A stretch of 64,000 nucleotides of DNA from an uncultured Paracoccaceae bacterium (GTDB taxonomy: Bacteria > Pseudomonadota > Alphaproteobacteria > Rhodobacterales > Rhodobacteraceae): assembly GCA_934500835.1 (NCBI GenBank), contig CAKSTR010000010.1, positions 124,001 to 188,000 on the forward strand, in the 5' to 3' direction. The translations under genes were made by a program, and so were the position numbers. Below, piece after piece: positions 16,334 through 25,205 of the stretch. A model generated the notes under the pieces. That model was not told the DNA's origin. It worked only from the letters and a program-made list of their open reading frames with translations, and searched no databases. Position 1 is the first letter of the stretch. Every line of letters starts with the position of its first letter.

Positions 16334-18525
16334 TGCGGGCCTGCATCCTTGCACTTCTGTTGCTGTTTGCCGCGCCCGCCTCCGCCGAGATTGCAAAGGT
16401 CAGCGGCGGTGAGCATGCAGATTTCACCCGTCTGGTCGTCGAGGCGAAGGGTATTGGCGACTGGCGGCTTGGCCGTTCGGTCGATGGATACGAGCTGGCG
16501 CCGGGGCCAGAGATTTCGGGATATGACGTGACAAACGCATTCCGCAAGATCCCGCGGGATCGCATCACGGCGCTTTGGCGTGATCCTGACAGCGGTCGCC
16601 TGCGGTTCTCGCTGGCCTGCGCCTGTCATGCGGTTGCCTTCGAATTCCGCCCCGGGATCGTGGTGATCGACCTGCGGTCCGGCCCGCCACCCGATGGTTC
16701 CGCCTTCGAGGTGCCGCTTGACGCCTTGCCAAAGGCAGGGGCGGCGCCGGCGATGGATGCGCCTGCCGCCTCGGCTTTGGTGGCGGGTTACGACTGGATC
16801 GCCATCGCCCGCACGACAGCGGTGCCGGACCCGGGGCTGCCCCTGCCGACCGCAGGGATCTCGCTTGACCCGCTGCGGGATGCCCTGCTGGCCCAGATCA
16901 GCCGAGGCGTCGCCGAGGGGGTGGTCGATATCACCGGCGAGCTTCCGGCCCCCGCTGCCAGCGCAGGGACGGTCGGGGATGGTCCGTGGGCGCGCGTCGG
17001 CATCGGGGAGTTGCCGGGTCTGAAGGCCGGCGCGGACCTGGACGTGACCGGAACGCTGACTGCCGACGGGCAGAGCTGCATCCCCGACGCGGCGCTGGAC
17101 CTCGCCGGCTGGGGCCATGACGGGCCGGTCTCCGTGCAGATCGGGCTTGGCAGAACCGGCCTGCTGACCGAATTCGATGCCCCGGTGCCAACGGCCATTT
17201 TGCGCGCCGCCCGGCTGCACATCGCGTTGGGTTTCGGAGCCGAAGCCCGGCAGTATCTGGGACTGCTGGGCGACCGCAGGGACGAAGAGATTTCGTTTCT
17301 GACCGCCCTGTCGCATATCGTTGATGAAGAGCCGGTCGCCGGTTCGCCGTTCGACGGCCAGCACAGCTGTGACTCTGCCGCCGCACTCTGGGCCACACTC
17401 GCGCGCCGCGGCCAGCCAATAGCGCCCAGGACCAATGCGGCGGCGGTTGCCCGCAGCTTCTCGGCGCTGCCGCCGCATCTGCGGCGGTACCTGGGTGCCC
17501 CTCTGGTCGACGCGTTTCTTGCCGCCGGAGATCAAACCACCGCGCGGCTGATCCGCGATGCGGTGACGCGGCTCCCGCCCGGCGCGATGCCCGGCATCCA
17601 GCTGATGGAGGCGCGCTTTCAGCTTGCGGAAGGCGAAGAACAGGCCGCGGGCCGTATCGCAGCCGGGGTTCTGGCCGAAGGCAGCACGGCCGGGGCAGAG
17701 GCGGTGGTGACTCTGGTCGAGGCGGCCTTCCGCGGCACGCGCCAGATTGATCCCAGGATTCCCTCCGCGCTGGATGCCTATCTGCTTGATGCGCGCGGCA
17801 CGGCACTGCAGCCCGCCTTGCTGCGCGCGCGCGTGCTGGCGGCCGCCATGACCGGCGCGCATGCGAAGGCCTTTGCCCTTCTGGACGAAAGTCCGGGCAC
17901 GCTGGCAGAGCTTTGGTCCCTGTCGGCAGAGCAAACGGCGGATGACCTGTTTCTTGAGCAGGCGGCACGATGGGCCGCCAGCCCTACAGGAGTTGCCAGG
18001 CCGGTCCGCCGCCAGATTGCCAACCGCTTGGCGGCTTTGGGCTTTCCCGATCTGGCACTGCAATGGCTTGGCCCGGTGGATGGCAGCTCGGAGGAAGAGT
18101 TGCGGCTGCTGGCCGCCCGGGCCAGGCTGGACCTGCGCGATGCTCCTGCCGCCTTGCTGCTGCTGGCAGGGATCAATGCTTCCGAAGCCGCCCGGATGCG
18201 CGCCGAAGCCAGCTTGCAACTGGGCGATGCCGAAGCGGCCGCCCGTCTGTTGCTGCAGGCGGGTGCAACTGTGGACGGCCAGCGTACGCTGGCCTGGACG
18301 CAAGACTGGCCGTTGATCGGTGCCGAAGGTCCGCAGGCATGGCGCGCCGCAGCGGGCCGAGCGACACCGGACCCCGCCGCACCCGCGGCCGGGCCGATTG
18401 CCCGAGGCGCGGCGCTTGCAGATGAAAGCGCAGGCGCAAGGGCGGTGATCGAAGGCCTGTTGCTGGCTGTGCCGGCACCACGCGCCCCGAAGCAGCTAAC
18501 CGAATCGCAACCTTCCCAGCCCTAG
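16333..18525 (+). CDS. Large exported protein of the flagellar cluster, function unknown
   Basis: I do not recognise a characterised family. The 730-residue protein has a signal peptide (MRACILALLLLFAAPASAE). Residues about 20-110 are beta-rich (DFTRLVVEAKGIGDWRLGR, LACACHAVAFEFRPGIVVIDLR) and recall an AMIN-like peptidoglycan-binding domain; this is an impression only. From about residue 270 to 680 it is Ala/Leu-rich helical repeats of TPR character. Start ATG 16333 overlaps the motA stop by one base, so it is translationally coupled. It likely acts in the periplasm on the motor or rod, next to a lytic transglycosylase gene. Cysteines at about 97 and 99 lie two apart. Confidence 0.75.
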   Translation: MRACILALLLLFAAPASAEIAKVSGGEHADFTRLVVEAKGIGDWRLGRSVDGYELAPGPEISGYDVTNAFRKIPRDRITALWRDPDSGRLRFSLACACHAVAFEFRPGIVVIDLRSGPPPDGSAFEVPLDALPKAGAAPAMDAPAASALVAGYDWIAIARTTAVPDPGLPLPTAGISLDPLRDALLAQISRGVAEGVVDITGELPAPAASAGTVGDGPWARVGIGELPGLKAGADLDVTGTLTADGQSCIPDAALDLAGWGHDGPVSVQIGLGRTGLLTEFDAPVPTAILRAARLHIALGFGAEARQYLGLLGDRRDEEISFLTALSHIVDEEPVAGSPFDGQHSCDSAAALWATLARRGQPIAPRTNAAAVARSFSALPPHLRRYLGAPLVDAFLAAGDQTTARLIRDAVTRLPPGAMPGIQLMEARFQLAEGEEQAAGRIAAGVLAEGSTAGAEAVVTLVEAAFRGTRQIDPRIPSALDAYLLDARGTALQPALLRARVLAAAMTGAHAKAFALLDESPGTLAELWSLSAEQTADDLFLEQAARWAASPTGVARPVRRQIANRLAALGFPDLALQWLGPVDGSSEEELRLLAARARLDLRDAPAALLLLAGINASEAARMRAEASLQLGDAEAAARLLLQAGATVDGQRTLAWTQDWPLIGAEGPQAWRAAAGRATPDPAAPAAGPIARGAALADESAGARAVIEGLLLAVPAPRAPKQLTESQPSQP

Positions 18526-18572
18526 ACTGACCCGGATCGCGACGTAATGGCAGAAGCCAGACCGGAATCATC

Positions 18573-19289
18573 ATGCCCAGCCGAATGCCCGTCCTGTTCC
18601 ACGTCTATGTCCCGGCACTGGTGGTGATCATCCTGTCCGCATCCTGCCCGACAGCGGCGCGCGGCAGCGACGGCTCCGGCGCCGACCAATGCCGCCGCGC
18701 AGCCGAGGAGGCGGCCCGAAAGACCGGCGTCCCGCTGCAGGTCCTGCTTGCGCTGACCCTGACCGAAACTGGCCGCAGTCAGGGGGGGGCTTTGCAGCCC
18801 TGGCCCTGGGCGCTCAACGAAGGCGGAAACGGCCAATGGTTCGCGACGAAGGATGAGGCGCTGACCTATCTTTCCGAAGCGGTGGCCTCGGGCGTCGGCA
18901 ACATCGACGTTGGCTGCTTCCAGTTGAACTACCACTGGCACGGTGCGGCATTTGCCACGCTTGACCAGATGATGGACCCCAAGGCGAACGCGCTTTACGC
19001 AGCCCGGCTGGTTGCGGGACATGCAACCGAAACCGGTGACTGGGTGACCGCCGCCGGGGCGTATCACTCTGCCACGCCGGCAAAGGCGGAGACCTATCTG
19101 GCCCGGTTCCGTCCAATCTATGCCTCGCTCGGGCCTGCGGACGGCTTTGCCCTTCCCGACCCGCCCGATGATCCCGCTGCAGAACCCCGTGCCAACAGCT
19201 TTCCGCTGCTGCTGGCAGGGCAGAGCGGGTCGGCCGGATCGCTTGTGCCTCTGGTCTCATCGGGCCGCGCCCTGTTTGGGGGGCCGTAG
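18573..19289 (+). CDS. Lytic transglycosylase-like muramidase (SltF-like)
   Basis: A 238-residue exported protein with signal peptide (about 1-29) and an SLT/IagB-like lytic transglycosylase domain (about 38-190). The catalytic Glu lies in LALTLTETGR (about residue 69), followed by QPWPWALNEGG and NIDVGCFQLNYHWHG, the family blocks that shape the sugar cleft, and AAGAYHSATP. Such enzymes open peptidoglycan for the rod; SltF does this in Rhodobacter sphaeroides flagella, and placement between the motor genes and flhA supports the same job. The last 50 residues are Pro/Ala-rich and may contact rod or scaffold proteins. Confidence 0.82.
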   Translation: MPSRMPVLFHVYVPALVVIILSASCPTAARGSDGSGADQCRRAAEEAARKTGVPLQVLLALTLTETGRSQGGALQPWPWALNEGGNGQWFATKDEALTYLSEAVASGVGNIDVGCFQLNYHWHGAAFATLDQMMDPKANALYAARLVAGHATETGDWVTAAGAYHSATPAKAETYLARFRPIYASLGPADGFALPDPPDDPAAEPRANSFPLLLAGQSGSAGSLVPLVSSGRALFGGP

Positions 19290-19291
19290 GC

Positions 19292-21355
19292 ATGAAACCC
19301 GTCCCGGCCGCTCTCTTCCGCCCTACGGTGCTACTGGCGCTGGCGCTGATGGCGGTCATCGCGATGATGGTGCTGCCGGTTCCCGCCGCTTTGGTGGACA
19401 TCGGCCTGGCCATCAGCTTTGCGCTGGCGATCCTGATGCTGACGGTGACGCTGTTCATCGAGCGGCCACTGGATTTCTCGGCCTTCCCGACCATTCTTCT
19501 GGCCAGCCTGATGCTTCGGCTGGCGCTGACGGTATCCTCGACCAAGCTGATCATCGGGCAGGGCCACACCGGCACCGCCGCCGCCGGCCATGTCATCGAA
19601 GGCTTTGCCGATTTCATCATGGGCGGCAATCTGGTGCTGGGTCTGGTGATCTTCATCGTGCTGATGATCGTGAACTTCATCGTCATCACCAAGGGCGCCG
19701 GCCGCATGGCCGAAGTCGGTGCCCGCTTTGCGCTGGACGGGATGCCGGGCAAGCAACTGGCGATCGACGCCGATATGTCCGCGGGTGCCATCACCCATGA
19801 AGAGGCGAAGCGCCGACGCGAGACGGAACTGGCCGAAACCACCTTTTTCGGCTCGCTCGACGGGGCGTCGAAATTCGTCAAGGGCGATGCCGTGGCGGGC
19901 CTGCTGATCACCGCGCTGAACCTGGTCGTCGGCCTGGCCGTGGGCACCTTCCTGCATGGGCTGGACGTTGATCATGCCTTCCAGACCTACTCGATCCTGA
20001 CCGTGGGCGAGGGGCTGGTCAGTCAGATTCCCGGTGTCATCATATCGGTGGCTGCGGCGCTGCTTTTGTCGCGCGGCGGCGCAAAAGGCGCAGTGGATGT
20101 GTCCTTCTTTGCCCAACTTGGTCGCTATCCGGCAGCACTCGCAACCGTTGCGGGCCTGATGGCGCTGTTCGCGCTGGTGCCGGGCATGCCCTTCCTGCCC
20201 TTCATGGCCGCGGCTGCGGCCCTGGGCTTCGCCGCCTGGGTCGGTCGCCGCCCGCCGCCCGCGCCACCTGTCGAAAATCCGAAGGAAGAGCAGGTTCGTC
20301 GCAACATCGGCGACGTGCTGGACTTTGACGAGATCCATATCGAATTTGCCCCCGATCTGGTGACCATGGCGCTGGACCCGGCCACCGGGCTGGACGGCCG
20401 CATCGCCAATATGCGCAACCATATCGCCACCAGCTTCGGGGTGATCCTGCCCGAGATCCGTCTGACCGATGAAGGCGCCCTGCCGTCCGGGCGCTACCGG
20501 ATCCGCGTGCAGGGGGTCGAAAAGGTCACGGACCGCCTGCGCCCTGACCGTGTGCTGGTCCTGCTGGCCGAAGGCATTCCCCCACCCGAGGGCGAGGATG
20601 TGAAAGAGCCGGTCTACGGTGCCCCCGCCCGCTGGATTCGTCCCGATCTGCAGGAAGATGCGGTGATGGCGGGCCTGACGGTTGTCTCTCCGGCCGAGGT
20701 TCTGGCGACCCATCTGCTCGAGGTGCTTCGTACCTCGCTTTCGCGGCTGCTGTCGTTGCGCGGGCTGCGCCGTCTTCTGGATGAATTCGGCAATCTCTCG
20801 GACCCGATCAGGGCCGAAGCCAACCGCCGGCTGCTTGATGATCTTGTCCCCGACAAGGTGCCGATGGATCTTCTGCATTCCGTGATGCGCCTCTTGCTGG
20901 AAGAGCAGGTGTCGATCCGCAACCTGCCCTTGATCCTTGAGGCGGTCGCCGAAGCCCGCACGCTTGGCAATGCCGAGGCGGTTTGCGAACATGTCCGCCA
21001 GCGGCTGGGCTTCCAGATCGTGTCCACGCTGAAGCGGCCGGACGGGTCGCTCCCGCTGATCCAGCTGGCCCCCGACTGGGAACAGACCTTCGCCGCGCAT
21101 CAGATGGATGGCGACCGCACCAACCGCGACGTGGCGCTGCCGCCGGATGTCTTCGCCCGTCTCGCCAATGGCATTGCCGACCGGGTCACCAAGGCGTTTG
21201 AAACCGGCGCCCATCCCGCGCTGGTGACCTCGGCCGCGCGGCGGCGCTTCCTGCGGACGGTGGTGCAGGCCAAAGGGATCCAGACCCCGGTCCTTTCCTA
21301 TGAGGAGATCGGGTTGGAGGTCCGCCCCGCCCTGTTGGGGCAGGTGGCGGCGTGA
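19292..21355 (+). CDS. flhA: Flagellar export gate protein FlhA
   Basis: FlhA forms the nonameric ring of the flagellar type III export gate. The 687-residue protein has eight N-terminal helices with the conserved PTILLASLMLRLALTVSSTK and FVIT-type loop (NFIVITKGAGRMAEVGARF), then the cytoplasmic domain from about residue 340. The LDGMPGKQLAIDADMSAG stretch is the FHIPEP region of the family. It is two bases downstream of the transglycosylase gene; its stop codon overlaps the fliR GTG by four bases. Confidence 0.96.
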   Translation: MKPVPAALFRPTVLLALALMAVIAMMVLPVPAALVDIGLAISFALAILMLTVTLFIERPLDFSAFPTILLASLMLRLALTVSSTKLIIGQGHTGTAAAGHVIEGFADFIMGGNLVLGLVIFIVLMIVNFIVITKGAGRMAEVGARFALDGMPGKQLAIDADMSAGAITHEEAKRRRETELAETTFFGSLDGASKFVKGDAVAGLLITALNLVVGLAVGTFLHGLDVDHAFQTYSILTVGEGLVSQIPGVIISVAAALLLSRGGAKGAVDVSFFAQLGRYPAALATVAGLMALFALVPGMPFLPFMAAAAALGFAAWVGRRPPPAPPVENPKEEQVRRNIGDVLDFDEIHIEFAPDLVTMALDPATGLDGRIANMRNHIATSFGVILPEIRLTDEGALPSGRYRIRVQGVEKVTDRLRPDRVLVLLAEGIPPPEGEDVKEPVYGAPARWIRPDLQEDAVMAGLTVVSPAEVLATHLLEVLRTSLSRLLSLRGLRRLLDEFGNLSDPIRAEANRRLLDDLVPDKVPMDLLHSVMRLLLEEQVSIRNLPLILEAVAEARTLGNAEAVCEHVRQRLGFQIVSTLKRPDGSLPLIQLAPDWEQTFAAHQMDGDRTNRDVALPPDVFARLANGIADRVTKAFETGAHPALVTSAARRRFLRTVVQAKGIQTPVLSYEEIGLEVRPALLGQVAA

Positions 21356-22122
21356 ACGAAATGATTGCACAACTGGCCGGGATTTCCGGTCTCGCCCAGG
21401 GCTTCATCTGGCACGGCATCCTTGTGTTCCTGCGGGTCGGGGCCGCCGTCGCGCTGTTTCCCGCTATTGGAGAGCAGATGGTGCCGCAGCGGATCAGGCT
21501 GTCGGCGGCGCTGGCGATCACCCTTGTGGTGGCGCCTGCCGTGTCGGACATCCATGACACCCCGCCCGGACTTTTGTTGCCGATGGTGACCGAGGCTGCG
21601 GCCGGTCTGACCCTGGGTTTCGGCCTCAGGATCTTGATCCTTGCGCTTCAGACGGCCGGCACAATCACCGCGCAATCGACCTCTCTGGCGCAGATGTTCG
21701 CCGGAACCGGACCAGAGCCTCAGCCGATCGTGGCAAACCTGCTGGTGTTGGCGGGGCTGGCGCTTTTCGTGGCGATGGGGGGGCTGGAACGGTCGGTCAG
21801 CCTGCTGATCCTGTCCTATGATCTGATCCCGCCCGGTCATCTGCCCACTGCTGCCGAACTGGCAGACTGGGGGCTGCGACGGACGGCCTCCGCCTTTGCG
21901 CTGTCCTTCTCGCTGGCAGCACCCTTCGTGCTGGCGGCCCTGCTCTACAACCTTGCGCTGGGGGCCATCAACCGGGCGATGCCGCAGCTTATGGTTTCCT
22001 TTGTGGGCGCGCCGGCCCTGACGCTGGGCGGATTGGCGTTGCTGGCTCTGGTCTCGCCGCTTCTGCTTACCGTCTGGCGCGCCGCGATGGAGGCGGCGCT
22101 TGCCATGCCGCCTGGGGGCTGA
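21352..22122 (+). CDS. fliR: Flagellar export apparatus protein FliR
   Basis: FliR builds the export gate pore with FliP and FliQ. The 256-residue protein has about six hydrophobic helices, with the conserved FLRVGAAVALFPAIGEQMVPQR near the N-terminus, GFGLRILILALQTAGTI in the middle, and SFSLAAPFVLAALLYNLALGAINRAMPQL toward the end. The GTG at 21352 overlaps the flhA stop; ATG 21361 is an alternative. flhB follows two bases after its stop codon. Confidence 0.94.
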   Translation: MNEMIAQLAGISGLAQGFIWHGILVFLRVGAAVALFPAIGEQMVPQRIRLSAALAITLVVAPAVSDIHDTPPGLLLPMVTEAAAGLTLGFGLRILILALQTAGTITAQSTSLAQMFAGTGPEPQPIVANLLVLAGLALFVAMGGLERSVSLLILSYDLIPPGHLPTAAELADWGLRRTASAFALSFSLAAPFVLAALLYNLALGAINRAMPQLMVSFVGAPALTLGGLALLALVSPLLLTVWRAAMEAALAMPPGG

Positions 22123-22124
22123 CG

Positions 22125-23207
22125 ATGGCCGGTGACAGCGAAGACGATGCGGAAAAGGAGTATGACCCATCCGAGCGCAAGCTGTCTCGCGCGCGCGAGG
22201 ACGGCGATGTCGTCCGGTCCGAAGATCTGCAGTCCGCCGCCAGTCTGGGCGGGTTCCTCCTTGCGCTGATGCTATCGGGTGGATGGGCGGTGGTCTCGGC
22301 AGGACAGGCCGCGATGGTCTTTCTGGATCAGCCGGACCGTCTGGCCGGCGTGATGGAGAGGGGTGCGGGGACGCAGATCACCGGCTTGTCGCTGCGGATG
22401 ATCCTGCCCTTTGCCACGCTTCTGCTGGTACCGGCTGCCGCGGTGGTTCTGTGGCTGCTCGGCAGCCGTTCGCTGATCTTTGCGCCGTCAAAGCTGGCTT
22501 TCAAAGGCTCGCGCCTGTCGATCCCGGCGAATGCGAAACAGAAGTTCGGCCGTGCGGGGCTGGTCGAATTTGCCAAGCGCCTGGCCAAGATGCTGGCGGT
22601 GGGTGGTCTTCTCGCCTGGTTCCTGCAGAGGTCGATGCCCGAAGTGATGACCTCGGCCTGGATGGAGCCGGGTCCGCTGGCGGCCCTGATGGCAGGCAAG
22701 GTGCAGCGTTTCCTGTTGCTGTTCCTTGCCATTTCGCTGGCCTTCGGTCTGGCCGACTGGTTCTGGCAGAAGCTGGAATTTGCCCGGCGGCACCGGATGA
22801 CCCGCAAGGAAATGATGGACGAGATGAAGGAAAGCGATGGCGATCCGCACCTCAAGGCGGACCGGCGCCGACGGGCGCAGGAGATTGCGGCCAACCAGAT
22901 GCTGGCGGATGTGCCCAAGGCGGATGTGGTGATCGTGAACCCCACCCACTATGCCGTGGCGTTGAAATGGGCACGCGGCAAGGATGCCGCACCGCGCTGT
23001 GTGGCGAAGGGCACGGACGAGATTGCCGCGCGCATCCGCGAAAAGGCGCAAGAGAACGGCATCCCGGTCCGCCGCGATGCGCCAACCGCCCGCGCGCTGT
23101 TCGCCACGGTTGAGATCGGGCGCCAGATCCGGCCCGAGCATTATGCCGCCGTTGCGGCGGCGATCCGCTTCGCCGATGCGATGCGCAAGAAAGCCCGGCG
23201 GAGATGA
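22125..23207 (+). CDS. flhB: Flagellar export switch protein FlhB
   Basis: FlhB switches export from rod/hook to filament substrates. The 360-residue protein starts with the typical EKEYDPSERKLSRAREDGDVVRS tail, has four membrane helices, and a cytoplasmic domain with the self-cleaving NPTH motif (VIVNPTHYAVALKW, about residue 270), then RCVAKGTDEIAARIRE. All conserved features are intact. It overlaps the following small gene by four bases. Confidence 0.96.
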   Translation: MAGDSEDDAEKEYDPSERKLSRAREDGDVVRSEDLQSAASLGGFLLALMLSGGWAVVSAGQAAMVFLDQPDRLAGVMERGAGTQITGLSLRMILPFATLLLVPAAAVVLWLLGSRSLIFAPSKLAFKGSRLSIPANAKQKFGRAGLVEFAKRLAKMLAVGGLLAWFLQRSMPEVMTSAWMEPGPLAALMAGKVQRFLLLFLAISLAFGLADWFWQKLEFARRHRMTRKEMMDEMKESDGDPHLKADRRRRAQEIAANQMLADVPKADVVIVNPTHYAVALKWARGKDAAPRCVAKGTDEIAARIREKAQENGIPVRRDAPTARALFATVEIGRQIRPEHYAAVAAAIRFADAMRKKARRR

Positions 23208-23551
23208 CCATGGACCGTGACAGGATGCGGCGGCTGCAGGCAGCGGCGGGGCTGGTCTTCGACACCCGCGCGCAGGCCTTGCGGCGGGCGAATGACGCGC
23301 GCGACGCGCTGTTGCGCCAGATTGCCGATCTTGATGCACAGCCGGCGGAGGAGGGACTCGTGTGGCCGGCCGCCGAAGTGGCGCGTTTCGGCTATCAGCA
23401 ATGGGCGGCAGTGCGGCGCGCCGAGATCAACCAGCGGCTGGCCGCCCAGACAGTCGTCTGTCTGCAGGCCGCGGATGAGACCAGGCGCGCCTTCGGACGG
23501 GTGCAGACTCTCGAGAAGCTTGTCGACGGGCAGAGGAAGGGCCGGATCTGA
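23204..23551 (+). CDS. Small coiled-coil protein after flhB, unknown
   Basis: A 115-residue soluble, Arg/Ala/Gln-rich helical protein without signal peptide. It overlaps the flhB stop codon by four bases (ATGA), so it is translated with the export genes. Size, helical make-up and position at the end of an export operon recall FliJ- or FliO-type accessory proteins, but I see no diagnostic motif. The pattern LFDTRAQALRRAND and FGYQQWAAVRRAEINQRLA may help a profile search. It converges with the second fliL. Confidence 0.6.
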   Translation: MTMDRDRMRRLQAAAGLVFDTRAQALRRANDARDALLRQIADLDAQPAEEGLVWPAAEVARFGYQQWAAVRRAEINQRLAAQTVVCLQAADETRRAFGRVQTLEKLVDGQRKGRI

Positions 23552-23599
23552 GGTGCCGCTGGCCACTGTCCGCGGGCTGACCAGAGGCGCGACGTGGGC

Positions 23600-24064
23600 C
23601 TAGCTGTCCTGTCGGGCGATATCCGTGATCAACACATCCGTCACCCCTTCGCCGACCACAGAGACCGCCTTCTCGCGCAGCGCCCGGCGCAGCAGGACCA
23701 GATTTGATCCATCGGTGAACGATCCACGAAAGCCGCCGGTATTGGCGTGATCGAACAACACCTGCAGAAAGGCGTCACGCAGCTTTGGCTCGCGCATATA
23801 TATTTCTTCGGTCCTTCCGGCAGAGACCTCAAGACTCAGCGAAAGGACAACCATTGAGGCAACACGGCCGCCTTCGATGATCGGGACGATGAACTCGTTG
23901 TTCAGCTTAACATAATCCGGTGGCGCTGTTGGCGATTCAGGCGCGTGATCGGCTGCCGCCACGACCTCGCCCGCGGCTTCGCTCGATGGGTGCAGATAGA
24001 GACCGACGCCCATGCCGCTGCCAAGTCCGATCAAAGCCAGCAAGACAGGAAGGAGCTTGCCCAT
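23600..24064 (-). CDS. fliL: FliL-family protein (second copy)
   Basis: A 154-residue single-pass protein: one N-terminal membrane helix (LLPVLLALIGLGSGMGVGLYL), a linker of about 25 residues, then a periplasmic domain with YVKLNNEFIVPIIEGGRVASMVVLSLSLEV, EPKLRDAFLQVLFDHANTGGF and a closing VTDVLITDIARQ. This is the FliL/stomatin-like pattern, differing clearly from the first copy at 13972. It is last in the flgB-flgH operon, two bases after flgH. Whether both copies serve the same motor is unknown. Confidence 0.82.
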   Translation of the reverse strand: MGKLLPVLLALIGLGSGMGVGLYLHPSSEAAGEVVAAADHAPESPTAPPDYVKLNNEFIVPIIEGGRVASMVVLSLSLEVSAGRTEEIYMREPKLRDAFLQVLFDHANTGGFRGSFTDGSNLVLLRRALREKAVSVVGEGVTDVLITDIARQDS

Positions 24065-24066
24065 GG

Positions 24067-24792
24067 TCAGAACGGCAACACGATATCGGCGATCTGCTGG
24101 CCGTACGACGGCTGCTGCACATCTGTGATCTGGCCGCGCCCGCCATATGAAACCCGGGCCCCGGCGATCTTGTCATAGGTGATCTCGTTCTGGCGCGAGA
24201 TGTCGGCGGGCCGCACATAGCCGGTGACGATCAGTTCGCGCAGCTCGTAGTTGACCCGGACCTCTTGCTGGCCTTCGATCCGCAACACGCCGTTCGGCAG
24301 CTCTTCGACCACCGTGGCCGCCACGCGCAGTGTCAGTTTCTCTTTGCGCGAGACGCTGCCGTCGCCGGCGAAAGTGCTGTTGGAGTTGGTCTTCACCGCC
24401 TCGGCCATCGACGCGCCTTCGGGCAGGCTCTCGTCGATCCGTTGCGAGATGCCCAGCATATGCGGAATGCCCATGCCGCGCGACCCGGCGCGCGACCGAT
24501 CAGTCGAGTTTGAAATCTCGGCCTTGTCGTCGATCTGGATCACGACGGTCAGAATGTCGCCCCGCTGCGCCGCCCGGCGGTCGCCCAGAAGCGAGGTTGT
24601 CTGCCCGGTCCACAGCGATGAGGCATCGGTGGGCGCATTCGGATCGGCCTTGCCGGGCATCGGCGTCGAATAGAGCGAATGATGCTGATAGCTGCCCTCC
24701 AGCGGGCTGAAATCGGGCGCCTTGCCAACCTGTGAGGCGTCGCCGCATGCGGCCAGAAGCAGGGGAAGGGACAGGGCAAGCGGACGGGTCAA
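24067..24792 (-). CDS. flgH: Flagellar L-ring lipoprotein FlgH
   Basis: FlgH forms the outer-membrane L-ring bushing. The 241-residue precursor has a lipoprotein signal peptide with lipobox LAAC (Cys about residue 16). Conserved blocks are SLWTGQTTSLLGDRRAAQRGDILTVVIQIDDKAEI, a Ser/Thr-rich middle and LRIEGQQEVRVNYELRELIVTGYVRPADIS, with a C-terminal SYGGRGQITDVQ. It overlaps flgA by four bases. Confidence 0.95.
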   Translation of the reverse strand: MTRPLALSLPLLLAACGDASQVGKAPDFSPLEGSYQHHSLYSTPMPGKADPNAPTDASSLWTGQTTSLLGDRRAAQRGDILTVVIQIDDKAEISNSTDRSRAGSRGMGIPHMLGISQRIDESLPEGASMAEAVKTNSNSTFAGDGSVSRKEKLTLRVAATVVEELPNGVLRIEGQQEVRVNYELRELIVTGYVRPADISRQNEITYDKIAGARVSYGGRGQITDVQQPSYGQQIADIVLPF

Positions 24793-25205
24793 TTGTGGCC
24801 TCCGACGACAAGGCGGCCCTGTGCATCGACACGGCCGGAAGCTGTGGTTTTCGAGGCAAGACTCATGGCGCGGATGACCTCTCCTTCTGCGCCGCGTGCA
24901 AGGGCGCGGCCTTCGGCCAGGATCGTCAATCCGCCGGCAAGATAGACCAGCGTGACCGGCTGGTTGCGGTCCACCAGTGCCGGTGCGCCAAGGTTCTCGG
25001 CCCGCAGGGGCCGCCCGGCGTAGACCGTGGTCTTGACCTCAAGTCCGATTGCGGGGGCCAGTGCCGTCAGCGCACCGTCGATCTGAGCCTCGACCAAGGT
25101 CACATCGGCGTCTGTCACAACGGTCTGCGCCGGCAAGGTGCGCAGCGCGACCACGCTGTCAGCCATGGCCGCGCCGGGCAGCAGCAAAGGGATCAGGCGC
25201 CACAT
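24789..25205 (-). CDS. flgA: P-ring assembly chaperone FlgA
   Basis: FlgA is the periplasmic chaperone for P-ring assembly around the rod. This 138-residue version is short for the family: a signal peptide (about 1-15) and a single SAF-type domain (VVALRTLPAQTVVTDADVTL, GRPLRAENLGAPALVDRNQPVTLVY, SLASKTTASGRVDAQGRLVV). The N-terminal third found in enterobacterial FlgA is missing, as is common in alphaproteobacteria. Its start overlaps the flgG stop by one base. flgI, the P-ring gene, is not in the window. Confidence 0.9.
   Translation of the reverse strand: MWRLIPLLLPGAAMADSVVALRTLPAQTVVTDADVTLVEAQIDGALTALAPAIGLEVKTTVYAGRPLRAENLGAPALVDRNQPVTLVYLAGGLTILAEGRALARGAEGEVIRAMSLASKTTASGRVDAQGRLVVGGHN

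Noticed and set aside
16219..18303. Minus-strand open frame of 694 codons opposite the 730-residue exported protein
   Set aside because: The plus-strand gene has a signal peptide and is coupled to motA; the antisense product is Gln/Arg/Gly-rich without domains.
19331..21370. Minus-strand open frame of 679 codons opposite flhA
   Set aside because: flhA is unmistakable on the plus strand; the antisense product is low-complexity and lacks family features.
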